A model generated the notes under the pieces. That model worked only from the letters and a program-made list of their open reading frames with translations. It had not been told where the DNA came from and made no database searches. Source: Capitulum mitella (taxonomy: Eukaryota > Arthropoda > Thecostraca > Pollicipedomorpha > Pollicipedidae). Taken from it: DNA of 64,000 nucleotides. This document shows, piece by piece, positions 53,630 through 64,000 of this stretch (the first letter of the stretch is position 1; every line of letters starts with the position of its first letter). The position numbers were made by a program, and so were the translations under genes. The stretch is from NCBI GenBank assembly GCA_030062745.1, contig CP099849.1, positions 23,982,144 to 24,046,143 of the forward strand. Direction: 5' to 3'.

Positions 53630-53760
53630 GTGAACTGGTAGTGGCGGGGTGCACTGGTAGCGGCCAGGTGACCCGGCAACGGCAGGCGCACTGATGACGG
53701 CCAGGCGGACCGGTAACGACAGGAGTAAACTGGTAACGGCCAGGCGAACTGACGACGCGC
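53630..53760. repeat. About 20-bp degenerate tandem repeat
   Basis: Imperfect copies of ACTGGTAACGGCCAGGCG(A/G)A occur over roughly 125 bp. Confidence 0.6.
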
Positions 53761-54031
53761 TGCCCTTCGGCGGGTTGTTTGTCACAGACCCGGAGTCCGG
53801 GTGGACAACAACATCCGGTCTCATACCAGACGACCCGATCTCGTACCAGAGGCTTCGGATCAGCTGACCCCGCCCGCGGCGGCCGATTACGACGGCTCCG
53901 CCAGCGCCCCCAGCGGGAGCCGAGGGAGAGGTCAATGGCCTCTAGTCCCAGGGCAAGTTGTTCAGGATGAGCTACAACACCCGAGCCACCGACGCTTTTT
54001 TTCCTACAACTATGCAAATATTTCTGGACAG

Positions 54032-54308
54032 TGAAACAATTTCTGAACCAGTTCTGAAGAGCAAGCAGAGAAATAGTTTGAAGGAGTCTCACACGTTAAC
54101 CTTGAATGAATAGAATTTATCGCCTGCAAGGTTTAGTCAATTACTTCAATGTTTAAAAAGCATATATGCTGCAACCATTTCTGAACCAGTTCTCAAGAGC
54201 AAACGAAGAAGCAGTCTGAAGGAGTCTCGCACGTAAACCTTGACTGAAGAGAATTTATCGCCTGCAGGGTCTAGTCAATTAACTCATTGTTTAAAAAGCA
54301 TTTACTAA
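54032..54308. repeat. 138-bp tandem duplication
   Basis: Two copies (about 54032-54169 and 54170-54308) share TTTCTGAACCAGTTCT, AATTTATCGCCTGCA and GTTTAAAAAGCAT at a 138-bp offset. Confidence 0.85.
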
Positions 54309-54758
54309 TAAGTGCCTGTACTTTCCTCGTTCAAACGACGCAGATGAAATGCGAAGATCTTTCGCGAACAGACGCCGAAACGAGCGAGGCGTGGCGAGAT
54401 GTTCCTCGCCATGACCTCCCCAGGCATGCCACGTCAGGTTTTAAAGCCACGTCAGGGGCGGTCTTGAAACGCAGAGACCGCTCAGCGCACCAATTGGGAG
54501 GACAGAAACTGCGTCACTCCAGCGGTCCAGCACACCAGCTGACTCTCCAGGGGCCCGCCGGAACCGGAGAGCGGCACGTGCCAGGTAAATATCTGGGTCG
54601 GACATGTCCTGAATCACGGCCGCAAGGTCAGGGCTGCGCCGTCCAGCCGCAGCCGCAGCTGCTGCCAGGCCGACCGCCGGCCCGCGGCCGCACGTCCAAA
54701 CAGCGTGATCCGCCGCCAGGTCGGGGTCGGCAAATGTGGGCCAGAGGCCAGGGAGTCG

Positions 54759-55446
54759 CACCGGCCCGCGGCGACCGGATCTAGTCAGACAACAGCACCG
54801 GCCCGCGGCGACCGGATCTAGTCAGACAACAGCACCGGACCGCGGCGACCGGATCTAGTCAGACAACAGCACCGGCCCGCGGCGACCGGATCTAGTCAGA
54901 CAACAGTACCGGACCGCGGCGACCGGATCTAGTAAGACAACAGCACCGGACCGCGGCGACCGGATCTAGTCAGACAACAGTACCGGACCGCGGCGACCGG
55001 ATCTAGTAAGACAACAGCACCGGACCGCGGCGACCGGATCTAGTAAGACAACAGCACCGGCCCGCGGAGACCGGACCTAGTCAGTCAACAGCACCGGCCC
55101 ACGGAGACCGGACCTGGTCAAACAACAGCACCGGCCCGCGGCGACCGGATCTAGTCAGACAACAGTACCGGCCCGCGGAGACCGGACCTGGTCAGACAAC
55201 AGCACCGGACCGCGGAGACCGGACCTGGTCAGACAACAGCACCGGCCCGCGGAGACCGGATCTAGTCAGACACCAGCACCGGCCCGGACCTGGTCAAACA
55301 GCACCGGCCCGCGGAGACCGGACCTGGTCAGTCAACAGCACCGGACCGCGGAGACCGGACCTGGTCAGTCAACAGCACCGGTCCGCGGTGACCGGACCTG
55401 GTCAGACAACAGCACCGGCCCGCGGTGACCGGACCCGACAACAGCA
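54759..55446. repeat. 37-bp minisatellite, about 18 copies
   Basis: Head-to-tail units of ACCGGATCTAGTCAGACAAC plus AGCACCGGCCCGCGGCG, with variants (GGATCTAG versus GGACCTGG, GCGACC versus GAGACC). The proximal copies keep GATCTAG and the distal ones GACCTGG, so the array changes type along its length. Confidence 0.95.
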
Positions 55447-58400
55447 CCGACTCGGCCCCGGCCCGGCCACGATTCGGCCACGTGTCCAGCGCGGCCGCCG
55501 GCAGCGACGGCGACGCTATCAGGACCCCGCCGGGATCAGCGGGATCACAACCGATGCCAATATCTGGGGACCGCAGGTTGCAGCTGGCCGCCGCTGCTTT
55601 CCGAACTGCGCCATACGTGAAGCAGAAGTGCGTACATACGTAAAGCAGGGGGCGTCTCGCAGGGTTCTGAATGGTTATGGACCTCAGGATAAGGACGCCA
55701 ACCACGCGCAACGCCCGGTGCCATTTGCAACGCCATGCCGCGTCGTAATACGCGCCCTCTTGATGGCACCACTTGTGACAATAAGCAACGACCTATCACA
55801 CGTAATCGCAAGCATAACCCACCGCCGCACTACATCTGAAGTCACAAAGCCAACTCGGGTACATATCTCTGAGCAATGTTGACTTGAGCAGGGACATCGC
55901 ACCTAGAGAGCGACTAGAGGGCCTCCCACCGCGCCGTCCTCTGACCGTGACCTCTAGTCAAGGTCACCCTCCGGCGGCGCGGCTATCGGTCGGGGTCGGG
56001 CGGCACGGCCGGCCAGTCCGCCCAGCTGACGTCAGTCGGAGACCGCTGAGACATGCCTCAGAAGTCACGTGCAATAGCCAGACGACTGGCCGCTTCGAGT
56101 GGTCTGACACTTCAGGACTAGAGGGTCTCGCCTGAAGCTCCGGCTGGGAAGCCCGGAGGCGAACACTGGGGAGAGTCCGGCCAACACGCCCGACAGAGCT
56201 TCTCTTTCACACATGTTCAGATTTCGCCGCGTTTCTAGCGCTATGTGAAACGCAACGCAACTCTAAGGTCCCGGTGACCAGTCATGTTCCGTCGTTTAAT
56301 ATCCAGACTGGGTGCCGCACGATCAGATTCTGGGTACCATCATCGCACCATGTGCTGTTCAATCATCTCACTGTGAGCTGCCTTGGATATTCCTAGAATA
56401 TTCGAAGTCCTTTGAGTAAAAATAAATGTTAAAAAGGAAAACAAATAATTCGACGGATATTCGCAACTAACTGTGGCTGTTTTTTTTACTGACAACAAAA
56501 AAGTCAAAACCCGCTACCAAGACCTACCGATAAAGGTCACCATTTTTGTGTTTTTTAACATGCAGTCAACAGGAACCCGAACATTCCACAAATAACTACA
56601 CCCGAGAAGATTCCAAAGTGAGTCAGCACTTGTGCCGAAGACTCCGCGCCGATCTGTTCAAAGCTCGGCTAACGGGTCCAAGAGGTCGCAGGACCGAACA
56701 CGGGAGCGATTCCGGCAAGGCATGTGGCTCAGTCAGCACCCAGAGAACCAGCGCGGGGCTACCGGATTGCGGTATCGGAATCGCCGTCTAACCAGTCCAG
56801 ACGTCTCGGGCTCACGTCCGGGGGACTAGCCGGACGGCAGCCCGGCGCAGGAAACTCCTGTCCGTGAGTCACGCAAGAAAACAGGGCGTATGATGCAACA
56901 CGGCGGTGCAAAAGGAAAGACAAGATAGGTGTACTGTACTGGGTCTGGCTCTGATGATGAAATCACCACATCGCTGGTAAAAAAGAACAACAAAGACAAA
57001 AAACAAAGCAAGACGAAAATCTGCCAGAACACAAAAAGGATCCGCCCAGGTTTCTATTACGGATTCAACTTGCATTGACTTGCCATCAAACGGTCACATT
57101 TTCCAGATCGCTCTCCGTCGACGTCACGGAGACTGGCTGAGACCGAAAAGCCAAACAAAGTGACGTGTTGAGGCCAATAAAAAGAAGGCCATTTGGACTA
57201 CCGCACCGACCTGCCGTATAAATGATGACGTGGTAAACTATCGCCAACAAAAATTTAGAGGTAACTAAAAATGCGTGATGGGATGTGGTGTTCAATATCC
57301 GTACCATGGGCGATGCTTAGCAGAGGCTCCTCCCCCCCCAAAAAAAAGCACACTAAAGTAAATAAGTCTGATGTTCATCGCTAGGTAAAATCAAAGCCCA
57401 GGGCGACAGAGAAAGGTTTGTTGGCATCAACGAGATTGCGTCAGAGGCGCCCAATCCTTACCTCAAGAAGTTCTGGACCGTACTGACCCGAGGTCGAGGT
57501 CATCGACCCCCGTCCTCGGCTCCGCCCGCGCGACCAACCAATGAAAACATGCAGCGAATACTGGTCTCGTAAGAGACGGAAGATCCAACAGATAACCCAA
57601 CAAAACTGACATGCAGATGTTTTTTCTCTGAAGACTCATTTGGCTTGGGCCATCAGCATAACATTCCACGACCGCATGAGCGAGACCACGAACCAGTGGT
57701 GACAATCTGAACCTTGCTGTCCAATGTCTGACTTGACTGGATAGACAACGACCCTGACGAGACGTGATTAGATGTAATGTGCACGATTGGGTCATGATTT
57801 AGAACGTCAGCCCCGTTACGAAAGCCCAGTTGGAGCATGCTCCCAGAATTAATCGGAATACGGAAGATGTGAAAAAAACGCACACATTCAGTCGTAACAT
57901 ACATTACGTGGTCACAGCTAAGTTTAAAAAAAAAATGTCAAGATATACTTTTTCAGTTGTTCCAATGTCTCACACGGTTCAGAGTTCTTTCATTTTATCC
58001 CCCCCCCCCCCAAAAAAAGGAGTAACCTTCGGTCATTCACCTACTCATTAACTACTAAGCTATGACTGCAGAAATAAAGTGTGTAACTGTCAAAGAAAAA
58101 CGCATGACAATGGAAGTTATTCGCGCATTAATCTTTTTCCAAACACTGACGACGTGTTCCCATTTGAACAGAAGTTCAATATTTCACAAATGAAACTTTC
58201 CTCGTTCATGTGTTTCGACCTGGTAGGACGTGGGACGGGTGTGAACAAACTCATACTGGAACATTCCTCCGCGTGACAAATTCCACGGCGTCCGCATTGG
58301 CACAGGTACTTAACAGCGATGGATCTCGCACGTCTCTTACGACAGTCATCGGCATGTCGCAGTCTGAGATGACACCAGCTCTGTCTGCATAAAAAGACGC

Positions 58401-59080
58401 ACGACCAGCCAGTGAAGCGGGTTAACGCACGGAGACAGCCAGAGCAAAGCCACTCAGACACTAACAAGGTCTGATATCAGCCAGCACTCTGACACAACAG
58501 ATACAATCTGCCGATGGTAATAAGCAGAAGCGCCGGGGAGTGATGCTGAAGACGGCGCCACGCCCAGACCGGTCGGTGTCCAGGCGACAAATCACAAGTC
58601 GGAAGCAACAGCTCAACGTCTGCTCTAGGCGGCCTGCGCACGTAGCAGGAGGGCTGACCCTCACAGTGCGGCACACCCATCAATGCAAAGGCGTGTTCCA
58701 GCACCAGGACCAGGACCAGGACCATTTCTAGCGAGTTTCTTTCCACGCAACACCATAAAGCGCTAATGGTAAAATTATCAACCCGGTAGGACTGCCATCC
58801 TGCCTGCCCTACGGGCTGCGATACACACACACACACGGGCACATTTGTCCCATACCGAAGACACAGACGGGCACATCTGTCCCCTACTGACGACACTGGA
58901 CGCCTCACCTCCGCCCAGAGGTGGCCGGCCGCCTTCACCAGTCCGGTCAGTGAGCCGGCCGTAGGGTCGGGTGGGTCGGCCCGACCAGGCCCGCTCACCA
59001 CCGCAGGACGTAGCACCATCGTGTCCGCTCCGCCGCCGTGACACAGTCTGACCTCCGACTCCCAGAGACGACGGCCGACG
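55447..59080. other. No supported gene
   Basis: Mixed composition with short homopolymers (C/A run near 57998-58017) and small simple repeats such as ACCAGG at 58699-58722. No exon with credible splice sites and protein similarity was found. Confidence 0.45.
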
Positions 59081-59084
59081 ACTG

Positions 59085-59145
59085 GCCGCCGGCGGCGGCG
59101 GCGGCGGCGACAGCGGCGGCGGCGGCGGCGGCGGCAGCGGTCAAA
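59085..59145. repeat. (CGG)n trinucleotide repeat
   Basis: An interrupted GGC/CGG run (GGCGGCGGCGGCGGCGGCGA, then CAGCGGCGGCGG) of about 60 bp in a GC-rich block. Confidence 0.9.
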
Positions 59146-59869
59146 CGCGCCGACTGCCGGCCCGGGTCACCGGGTGATGCAACGGCGCGGCGGCGGCGGC
59201 GCGGTTACGTCAGACGGAACAGGGGCAGGCACAACCCAGGTGCGGGCCGTCCAGGTGGGCACGGCCAGCTGACCTGGATTTCGCGCCAGTTAGGTTGCCT
59301 GATTCCGCGCCAAGGTCGTTTAGGGAATCACAAAAATGCTCGTATGAGTCGGGTCGAGTGTTTGTGTAAAATCAGCGGACGGTTGGGCCCTTCCTGGCTA
59401 AGAGGGGCATCCACAGTCATGACGTCCTTGTCACCGCCTTCACCAGCGATAACCCGCGAATGCATTCCCTGTCACACGACAAATAAAACGGAATCAAACC
59501 TCCCAGGAAATGTCACCTCAGAATGACATCAGTGCATCAAAGCATCAAGAACGTGCGGCTGCGGTGAAACCCGACCGCTAACAACGTGCGAGGACGAAGT
59601 CCTGAGTCAGTGCCCCAAAACAGTTGCGCCACTATCGGTAAAAGACCCGAGCCACAATGTCACGAAGCACGCCACAAACAGGACGGAACAATAACCCCAG
59701 CGAATTGCATCAGAACTCCTGAACAATCCCCATCTCGTTCCCGCTCCTTCTTCAGGGGGGAGGGGGGAGTGGTATTTCCAACGTCCGGTTACAAGGGATG
59801 ACCCTGCCAGCACGCGATCGCCGGTGTCACATCCGATAGGCTATACCGCGTGTTCTGAGAAGCGCTAGC

Positions 59870-60085
59870 CGCGCCCTTGACCTGCCAGCAACGAGCAGGC
59901 CAGCCCGCGTCCTGAACTGGTCAATACTAAACAGGTCAGGCCGTGTTCTGATCTGGTCAATACTGAGCAGGCCAGGCCGCGTCCCAACCGCACCAGCGTC
60001 CTGATCTGCCAATGCTAGACAAGTCAGCCTGTGTCCTGATCTGGTATGCACCGAACAGACCAGTCCGCGTCCTAGCCTGCGTTGC
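59870..60085. repeat. Degenerate tandem repeat, TCCTGATCTGGTC motif
   Basis: Five or so imperfect units of about 36-55 bp built on GAGCAGGCCAGGCCGCGTCC and TGATCTGGTCAATACT. Confidence 0.7.
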
Positions 60086-61320
60086 TTATCCACTGCTGAA
60101 CAACATCCTCTGTAGCGTGTGCGGCTACCAGCAGGTGCAGCCATCCGGAATCCTCATCGGCCAGCTATGGAAACACGCCCGTGTTCTGGATCCATAACAC
60201 CGATGTCATGATTCGGTCATCGACGGTGCATCACAGCGCACACTCTACAACGGCCATATAATGCGAACACAACTGTTTTCAAGGAAAGCCGTATGTTCTT
60301 TTGTTATCCCAATTTTGCTTCCTTTCAAGGGATTGCCGGCCTGTACTTATAACGATAGCCTACCAAAATATGGCTGTGCAAGAGTCAATGACAACACGAA
60401 GCACGGCCCGTGTCTCTTCACCGCTGTCCCTTCCCGCCTGTTTGTCTGAATCTGACCAACGTTGGAGAGGCCCCCAGAGTACCCAGTCACCACATTCAAC
60501 CTATCCGGACCTTTTAAGACGACGAAAAGCACTGCGGAGCATGCGTGTCGAAGATGGCGTGTGTCGGCACGTGAGTGGCTTGATGGCTGTCTCTGGAACT
60601 TTCTATTGACATGACGAGGGATAACGTATCATCAGTCAACCACGATGAGTCGAGAATGCAGGCATGTCAACGAAGTAAGAATGACATATTCAGTGAATAT
60701 GTAGGCGTTTTCAATGAGTCCAGTGTATACGCGTAACGATCGTTGGCTGAGACGATCGGAGCGACTGGCAAAGCCATTTTTCCAGTAACGAAATCTGGGG
60801 CACAGATTTTCCCGGCCAGAATCTCCAAAAAAACAATGCTGTTTCTAACAACGAATGCAAGGGCTGACGGACCTCGTCATATCTCACAGTTTGCTGCTAC
60901 ACCCTCATTGACCCGCGCACGACCGTCGGCCCGTTTCGAACATGGGCGACTGGGGGGGGGGGGCAGTTGGCCGCCCCCCTCTAACTCACGAACGGTTGGT
61001 CGCACGATAAAAATAACACACCGTGGGAAAGCTTGTGACGAGTAGAGCTAGAAACTGGTCTCATTTTTAGTTTTAGATAACTTGTAACCAATTAACGCCC
61101 TATAGGTATGTTTTCTCATAGCCAACTGCATGAGACCGAGAAATGGCCTGAATCTCAAGGGCTGTGACTAAAAACGCTTAGGTAACGGAACCGGCGCACA
61201 AGTAACGGTTCCCGGATGCCGATACACCTCTAATTCCCCAGATTTGTTCAATACATACGCCGAAACGTTGAGTTAAAGACACGGCATTTCTCGCGGCAGC
61301 TGTAGACGTGCGCTGCTGAT

Positions 61321-61432
61321 TGCCGTTTGTTGCGATTAAATCAGATGTGTAGTTCTCGAGATCTCAGGGGAACGAATCCCCCCTGCCGGGAATCGGCTAT
61401 ACCGTCTCGCCTTCCGAGAATAGGGTTAACCA
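61321..61432 (+). mobile_element. Second copy of the 42.1-kb repeat end
   Basis: This shares TGCCGTTTGTTGCGAT, TAGTTCTCGAGATCTCAGGG and CTGCCGGGAATCG with 42112-42228, same orientation, with scattered substitutions and an indel. It is directly followed by a hAT-like terminal motif. Confidence 0.8.
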
Positions 61433-61433
61433 C

Positions 61434-61625
61434 AGAGGTGGGCAAAGTTAACCAAAAATTTAACTTCCGTTCGAGGTAATCCGTTAACCGAGAAGGTTAT
61501 TCAGCTAAAGTTAGTCCGTTAAATCGCTGAAAAGTTGACGGATGTTAAAGTCCATACGTTTATCCGTTAACTTTTTCAAATCATTTTCCAGTATCTGATT
61601 ATCCAGTACCTGATTACCTGAGTAC
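61434..61625 (+). mobile_element. hAT-like transposon terminus
   Basis: CAGAGGTGGGCAAAGTTAAC at 61434 closely resembles the CAG(A/G)GGTGGGCAAA terminal inverted repeat typical of hAT DNA transposons. It is followed by many GTTAAC/CCGTTAA words as in such elements. No inverted partner was found in the window, so the element is truncated or extends elsewhere. Confidence 0.45.
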
Positions 61626-62145
61626 CCAGGCTGGACAGTGACATTTTTTTTCGCCACCAGGGTTGCACACCTTGATGGTGCCATTGTTAATGTCGAAATT
61701 CCCACTGGGCTCTTGCTGAACTTCAACTGTCCCAAAAATGTCACCATCTTGGCGCGACGCTCCGTGAGGTTCTCTCGGATTTCGATTTTAGACACCCCTT
61801 TAGTCAAAACAAGCATGGTGCGCCCTCTGGCGGTCTTCCAGGTCCTCATACTGTACCAGAATCCTGTCACGGTTTTTCAGACGGTGGCACGCCACCACCC
61901 TTCTTTACATGCCCACCCTGAGGTCCTCTTTTAGGACCATCAGCAACATCTTTCGGGTTTCCGCAAAAGAATCTTTGGGTTTTTCGTTCGGGATTTTGTC
62001 ACCACTCAGCAGTAAAGAGCTCTTGCGCTAGTACTGGTCTCGGTAGTCGACCTGAGAATCTATTTAAGCCACTTCCTCCTTCAGTTTCTCATTCTCACCC
62101 TTCAGCATAGCTACCTCAGACTTAACCCGGCACCGAATGACATGT
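61625..62145 (-). pseudogene. Decayed retroelement ORF1-like coding remnant
   Basis: On the minus strand, frames broken by stops and at least one frameshift read in order: a coiled-coil-like VAMLKGENEKLKEEV, then DSFAETRKMLLMVLKEDL, RRVVACHRLKNRDRILVQYE, and in another frame LTERRAKMVTFLGQLK. The order (coiled coil, CHRL...VQY, then an ERRAK helix) resembles ORF1 proteins of some LINE-type retrotransposons. No reverse transcriptase was seen. The identification is by pattern memory and tentative. Confidence 0.4.
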
Positions 62146-64000
62146 TTTTGTACCCTGGGGGTGTCAAAATGGGCACCCGCTGTTGTCTCAGGATCTAATC
62201 ATCGGATCTCAACCGGTCTACCACCAATCGATAGCCCTGAGTCTCATGATTCAGAAAATATTATGTCGGCCCTGGTCACCTGGCTGATGACGTCACACGT
62301 CACGTAAAAAGTAAAATAAGACACCGGAAAAACTGACATCGGTTTGTACATCATAGCATCGGAAATACTGCCCTTACAGCTTTCAAGTGGATATCAAACG
62401 CAAGGTCACGATCTTATGCATCAGAAGCATGCCAAAATGCTAGAAATGTCGGGCCAAGGTCAACAAAGATCAGGTGAAATAATGACGTAATAGGTCAGTG
62501 AAATAAAAATAATAAAAATAATTACTTAACATGCCTAAGATCGATATTTATTCACAGTCGTTTTGATCCACGTGACAAAAACACGGAAGTGAAGCCTTCT
62601 GAAGGTCAGTTTTACATTACTTGGCTCTCATCCATCCAAGGTCAGTCTAGGTCAAGTGACGTGGGGTTGCGTTTCTCTTCCTGACAAAGAGCAATCATTA
62701 CTCGCTACTATTCTTAAATGCGTCAGGAAGAGAACTAAAATGACGTCTCGTGATGATTAAATCTACGCTGTCTGCTCTATGCCGGGCCAAAGTGAAGCCA
62801 CTTCAGGAAAGATGGTCATTTTTCTTTCTCTGACTATAAACAATAACTGCTCTCTGCTGTCACTACAAGACCTTCCGTAGACAATGTTGTATTTCATTTC
62901 TTTTGAACATCTACCTATGACATGGCCTGAAATGACCTCACGTTGCATTTGGCAAACTTTATTAAGACGCGGATACAGATTTGTTTGTTTAGCATGAACG
63001 ATGGGGAAGGTCAGCGGCAACCACTTCTGTCAACCACAATGCAAATCAGTCTACCTGTCATCATGCATGTGACCTATCACGACCTCTAATGTTGACGTGT
63101 TAGGGTTGCATATCCCTTTGGGGACCGTTTCCTATGCAAATTCAAATAAGCAATGTATTACATTTGAGAATATCATCAAAAACGAAGCAAGTTAGCGCCA
63201 ACGCCCAAAGAGGCGAAAACACGCATCCCCAGGTGCACTTATGACGTCATATCTCCATAACCTGAACTAGCACAGAAATGCAAAATATGTAAAATATGTA
63301 AAATATGCAAAATTGATTGATGAACAGGTACCAAAAATTTGGTTCGGCTGATTTTAACGGTTGAGAAGTTATTCAAGAACAACCAAGGACATGGTCTATT
63401 TGACATCCCCAGGCGGGGGCGGATTAAGGCTTACTACTTCCTCCTTGGGAGCACTGAACTGGTTCAACAGTCCTCATATCCGGAGCAGACATCCTTACAG
63501 CTTCCCAAATTAACAAGAAAAGAGACTAAATAGTCCACGACCAAGCTAAATCAAACTGGAAAACAGATTAGGAATCCCTAGCCCAGCTCTCAATTGTTGA
63601 GCGGAATGTAAGCAATCTTGCAGTGAGAGTGGTGCGCATTTAGATCGTCACCCAAAACCAATTTAACCTTAAACAGATTTCGTGTTCCATTCATGTCTCA
63701 AAGCTGGCTGAAAATGAGTACCTCATCCTGAGACTGGGGTTAGGTAGGTGCACAGACATATGCTTGTGCACAAATGTCACACGCATTTTGATGCACTCTC
63801 ACGATAAACTATTTTAACATTTAAGGAGAGAAGAAAAATGTAATTAATCCTACCACATGATAAATATTGAGGAAGGACACCACACTGCACCAAACAAACA
63901 TCGACGATCAGAAATCCTGATGAATGGTCCAAAACGCTGTTGTTCTTTTCAAGACGTGTTAATTCAGGTATCGTCACGAGGCATTAGCGGCCAAGGGTCG
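62146..64000. other. AT-richer repeat-like region, no gene seen
   Basis: This holds scattered AGGTCA words, a 13-bp inverted repeat (62673-62685 with 62722-62734) and a short AAAATATGTA tandem repeat near 63281-63310. No supported coding sequence. Confidence 0.45.

Noticed and set aside
54600..54735. Minus-strand frame WRRITLFGRAAAGRR...QQLRLRLDG
   Set aside because: Codon-position bias is suggestive, but no acceptable splice sites or family match; two frames are equally open.
58477..59019. Minus-strand start MVLRPAV with a GTGAGC donor downstream of a CGG repeat
   Set aside because: It resembles a first exon in a GC-rich promoter, but only seven codons and no downstream exon to join.

Overview
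The window is nuclear DNA of an animal, most likely an arthropod. A crustacean would fit, and the very GC- and CpG-rich islands mixed with compact GT-AG introns are compatible with a barnacle-like genome, but this placement is an inference from general style. No prokaryotic, phage or CRISPR features are present. Almost all long ORFs in the GC-rich parts are open by composition, not genes. Real coding sequence had to be assembled exon by exon from splice sites, intron phase and protein-family similarity.

Three genes can be read with confidence, all on the minus strand. (1) GSTO copy A (2974-9404): a complete six-exon omega-class glutathione transferase, 249 aa. (2) GSTO copy B (10825-14422): a head-to-tail tandem paralogue with the same six exons and phases, 246 aa. 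(3) PFKFB (17955-49091): the bifunctional 6-phosphofructo-2-kinase/fructose-2,6-bisphosphatase. It has nine shared core exons (20008-26994), two alternative 5' ends and two alternative 3' ends. One 5' end is a single first exon at 31217-31331. The other is a two-exon leader at 49038-49091 and 44711-44954, starting in a CpG island. Both 5' ends finish in phase 1 and fit the same core acceptor. The distal 3' exon (17955-18014) encodes a C-terminus like that of known family members, and a proximal exon (19326-19457) encodes a different Gly/Cys-rich tail. The predicted canonical proteins are 478 aa (short leader) and 539 aa (long leader). A doubtful plus-strand coding exon lies at 611-1137.

Layout: 1-2973 is the 3' flank of GSTO-A with short tandem repeats and the doubtful plus-strand exon. 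2974-14422 holds the GSTO pair. 14290-16090 is an AT-rich segment unlike its surroundings, in which exon 1 of GSTO-B sits. 16090-16330 is a tandem pair of a dispersed repeat. 16924-49091 is PFKFB and its 3' flank, and its 17.7-kb leader intron (26995-44710) holds the second promoter and a repeat-rich zone at 39-43.6 kb. 49092-64000 has no gene I can support. It holds a CpG island with palindromic E-boxes, a 58-bp minisatellite with higher-order structure, a 37-bp minisatellite, several duplications and hairpins, and decayed transposable elements near 61.3-62.2 kb.

Functionally the window pairs a redox/detoxification enzyme pair (GSTO) with the enzyme that sets fructose-2,6-bisphosphate and so glycolytic flux (PFKFB). 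Nothing in the sequence links them beyond adjacency and shared strand. The most notable signals are the multi-isoform PFKFB architecture, the mosaic divergence of the GSTO pair (exons 2-3 near-identical, exon 4 about 40% identical in protein), and a minisatellite in GSTO-A intron 1 built from copies of the exon-2 acceptor boundary.
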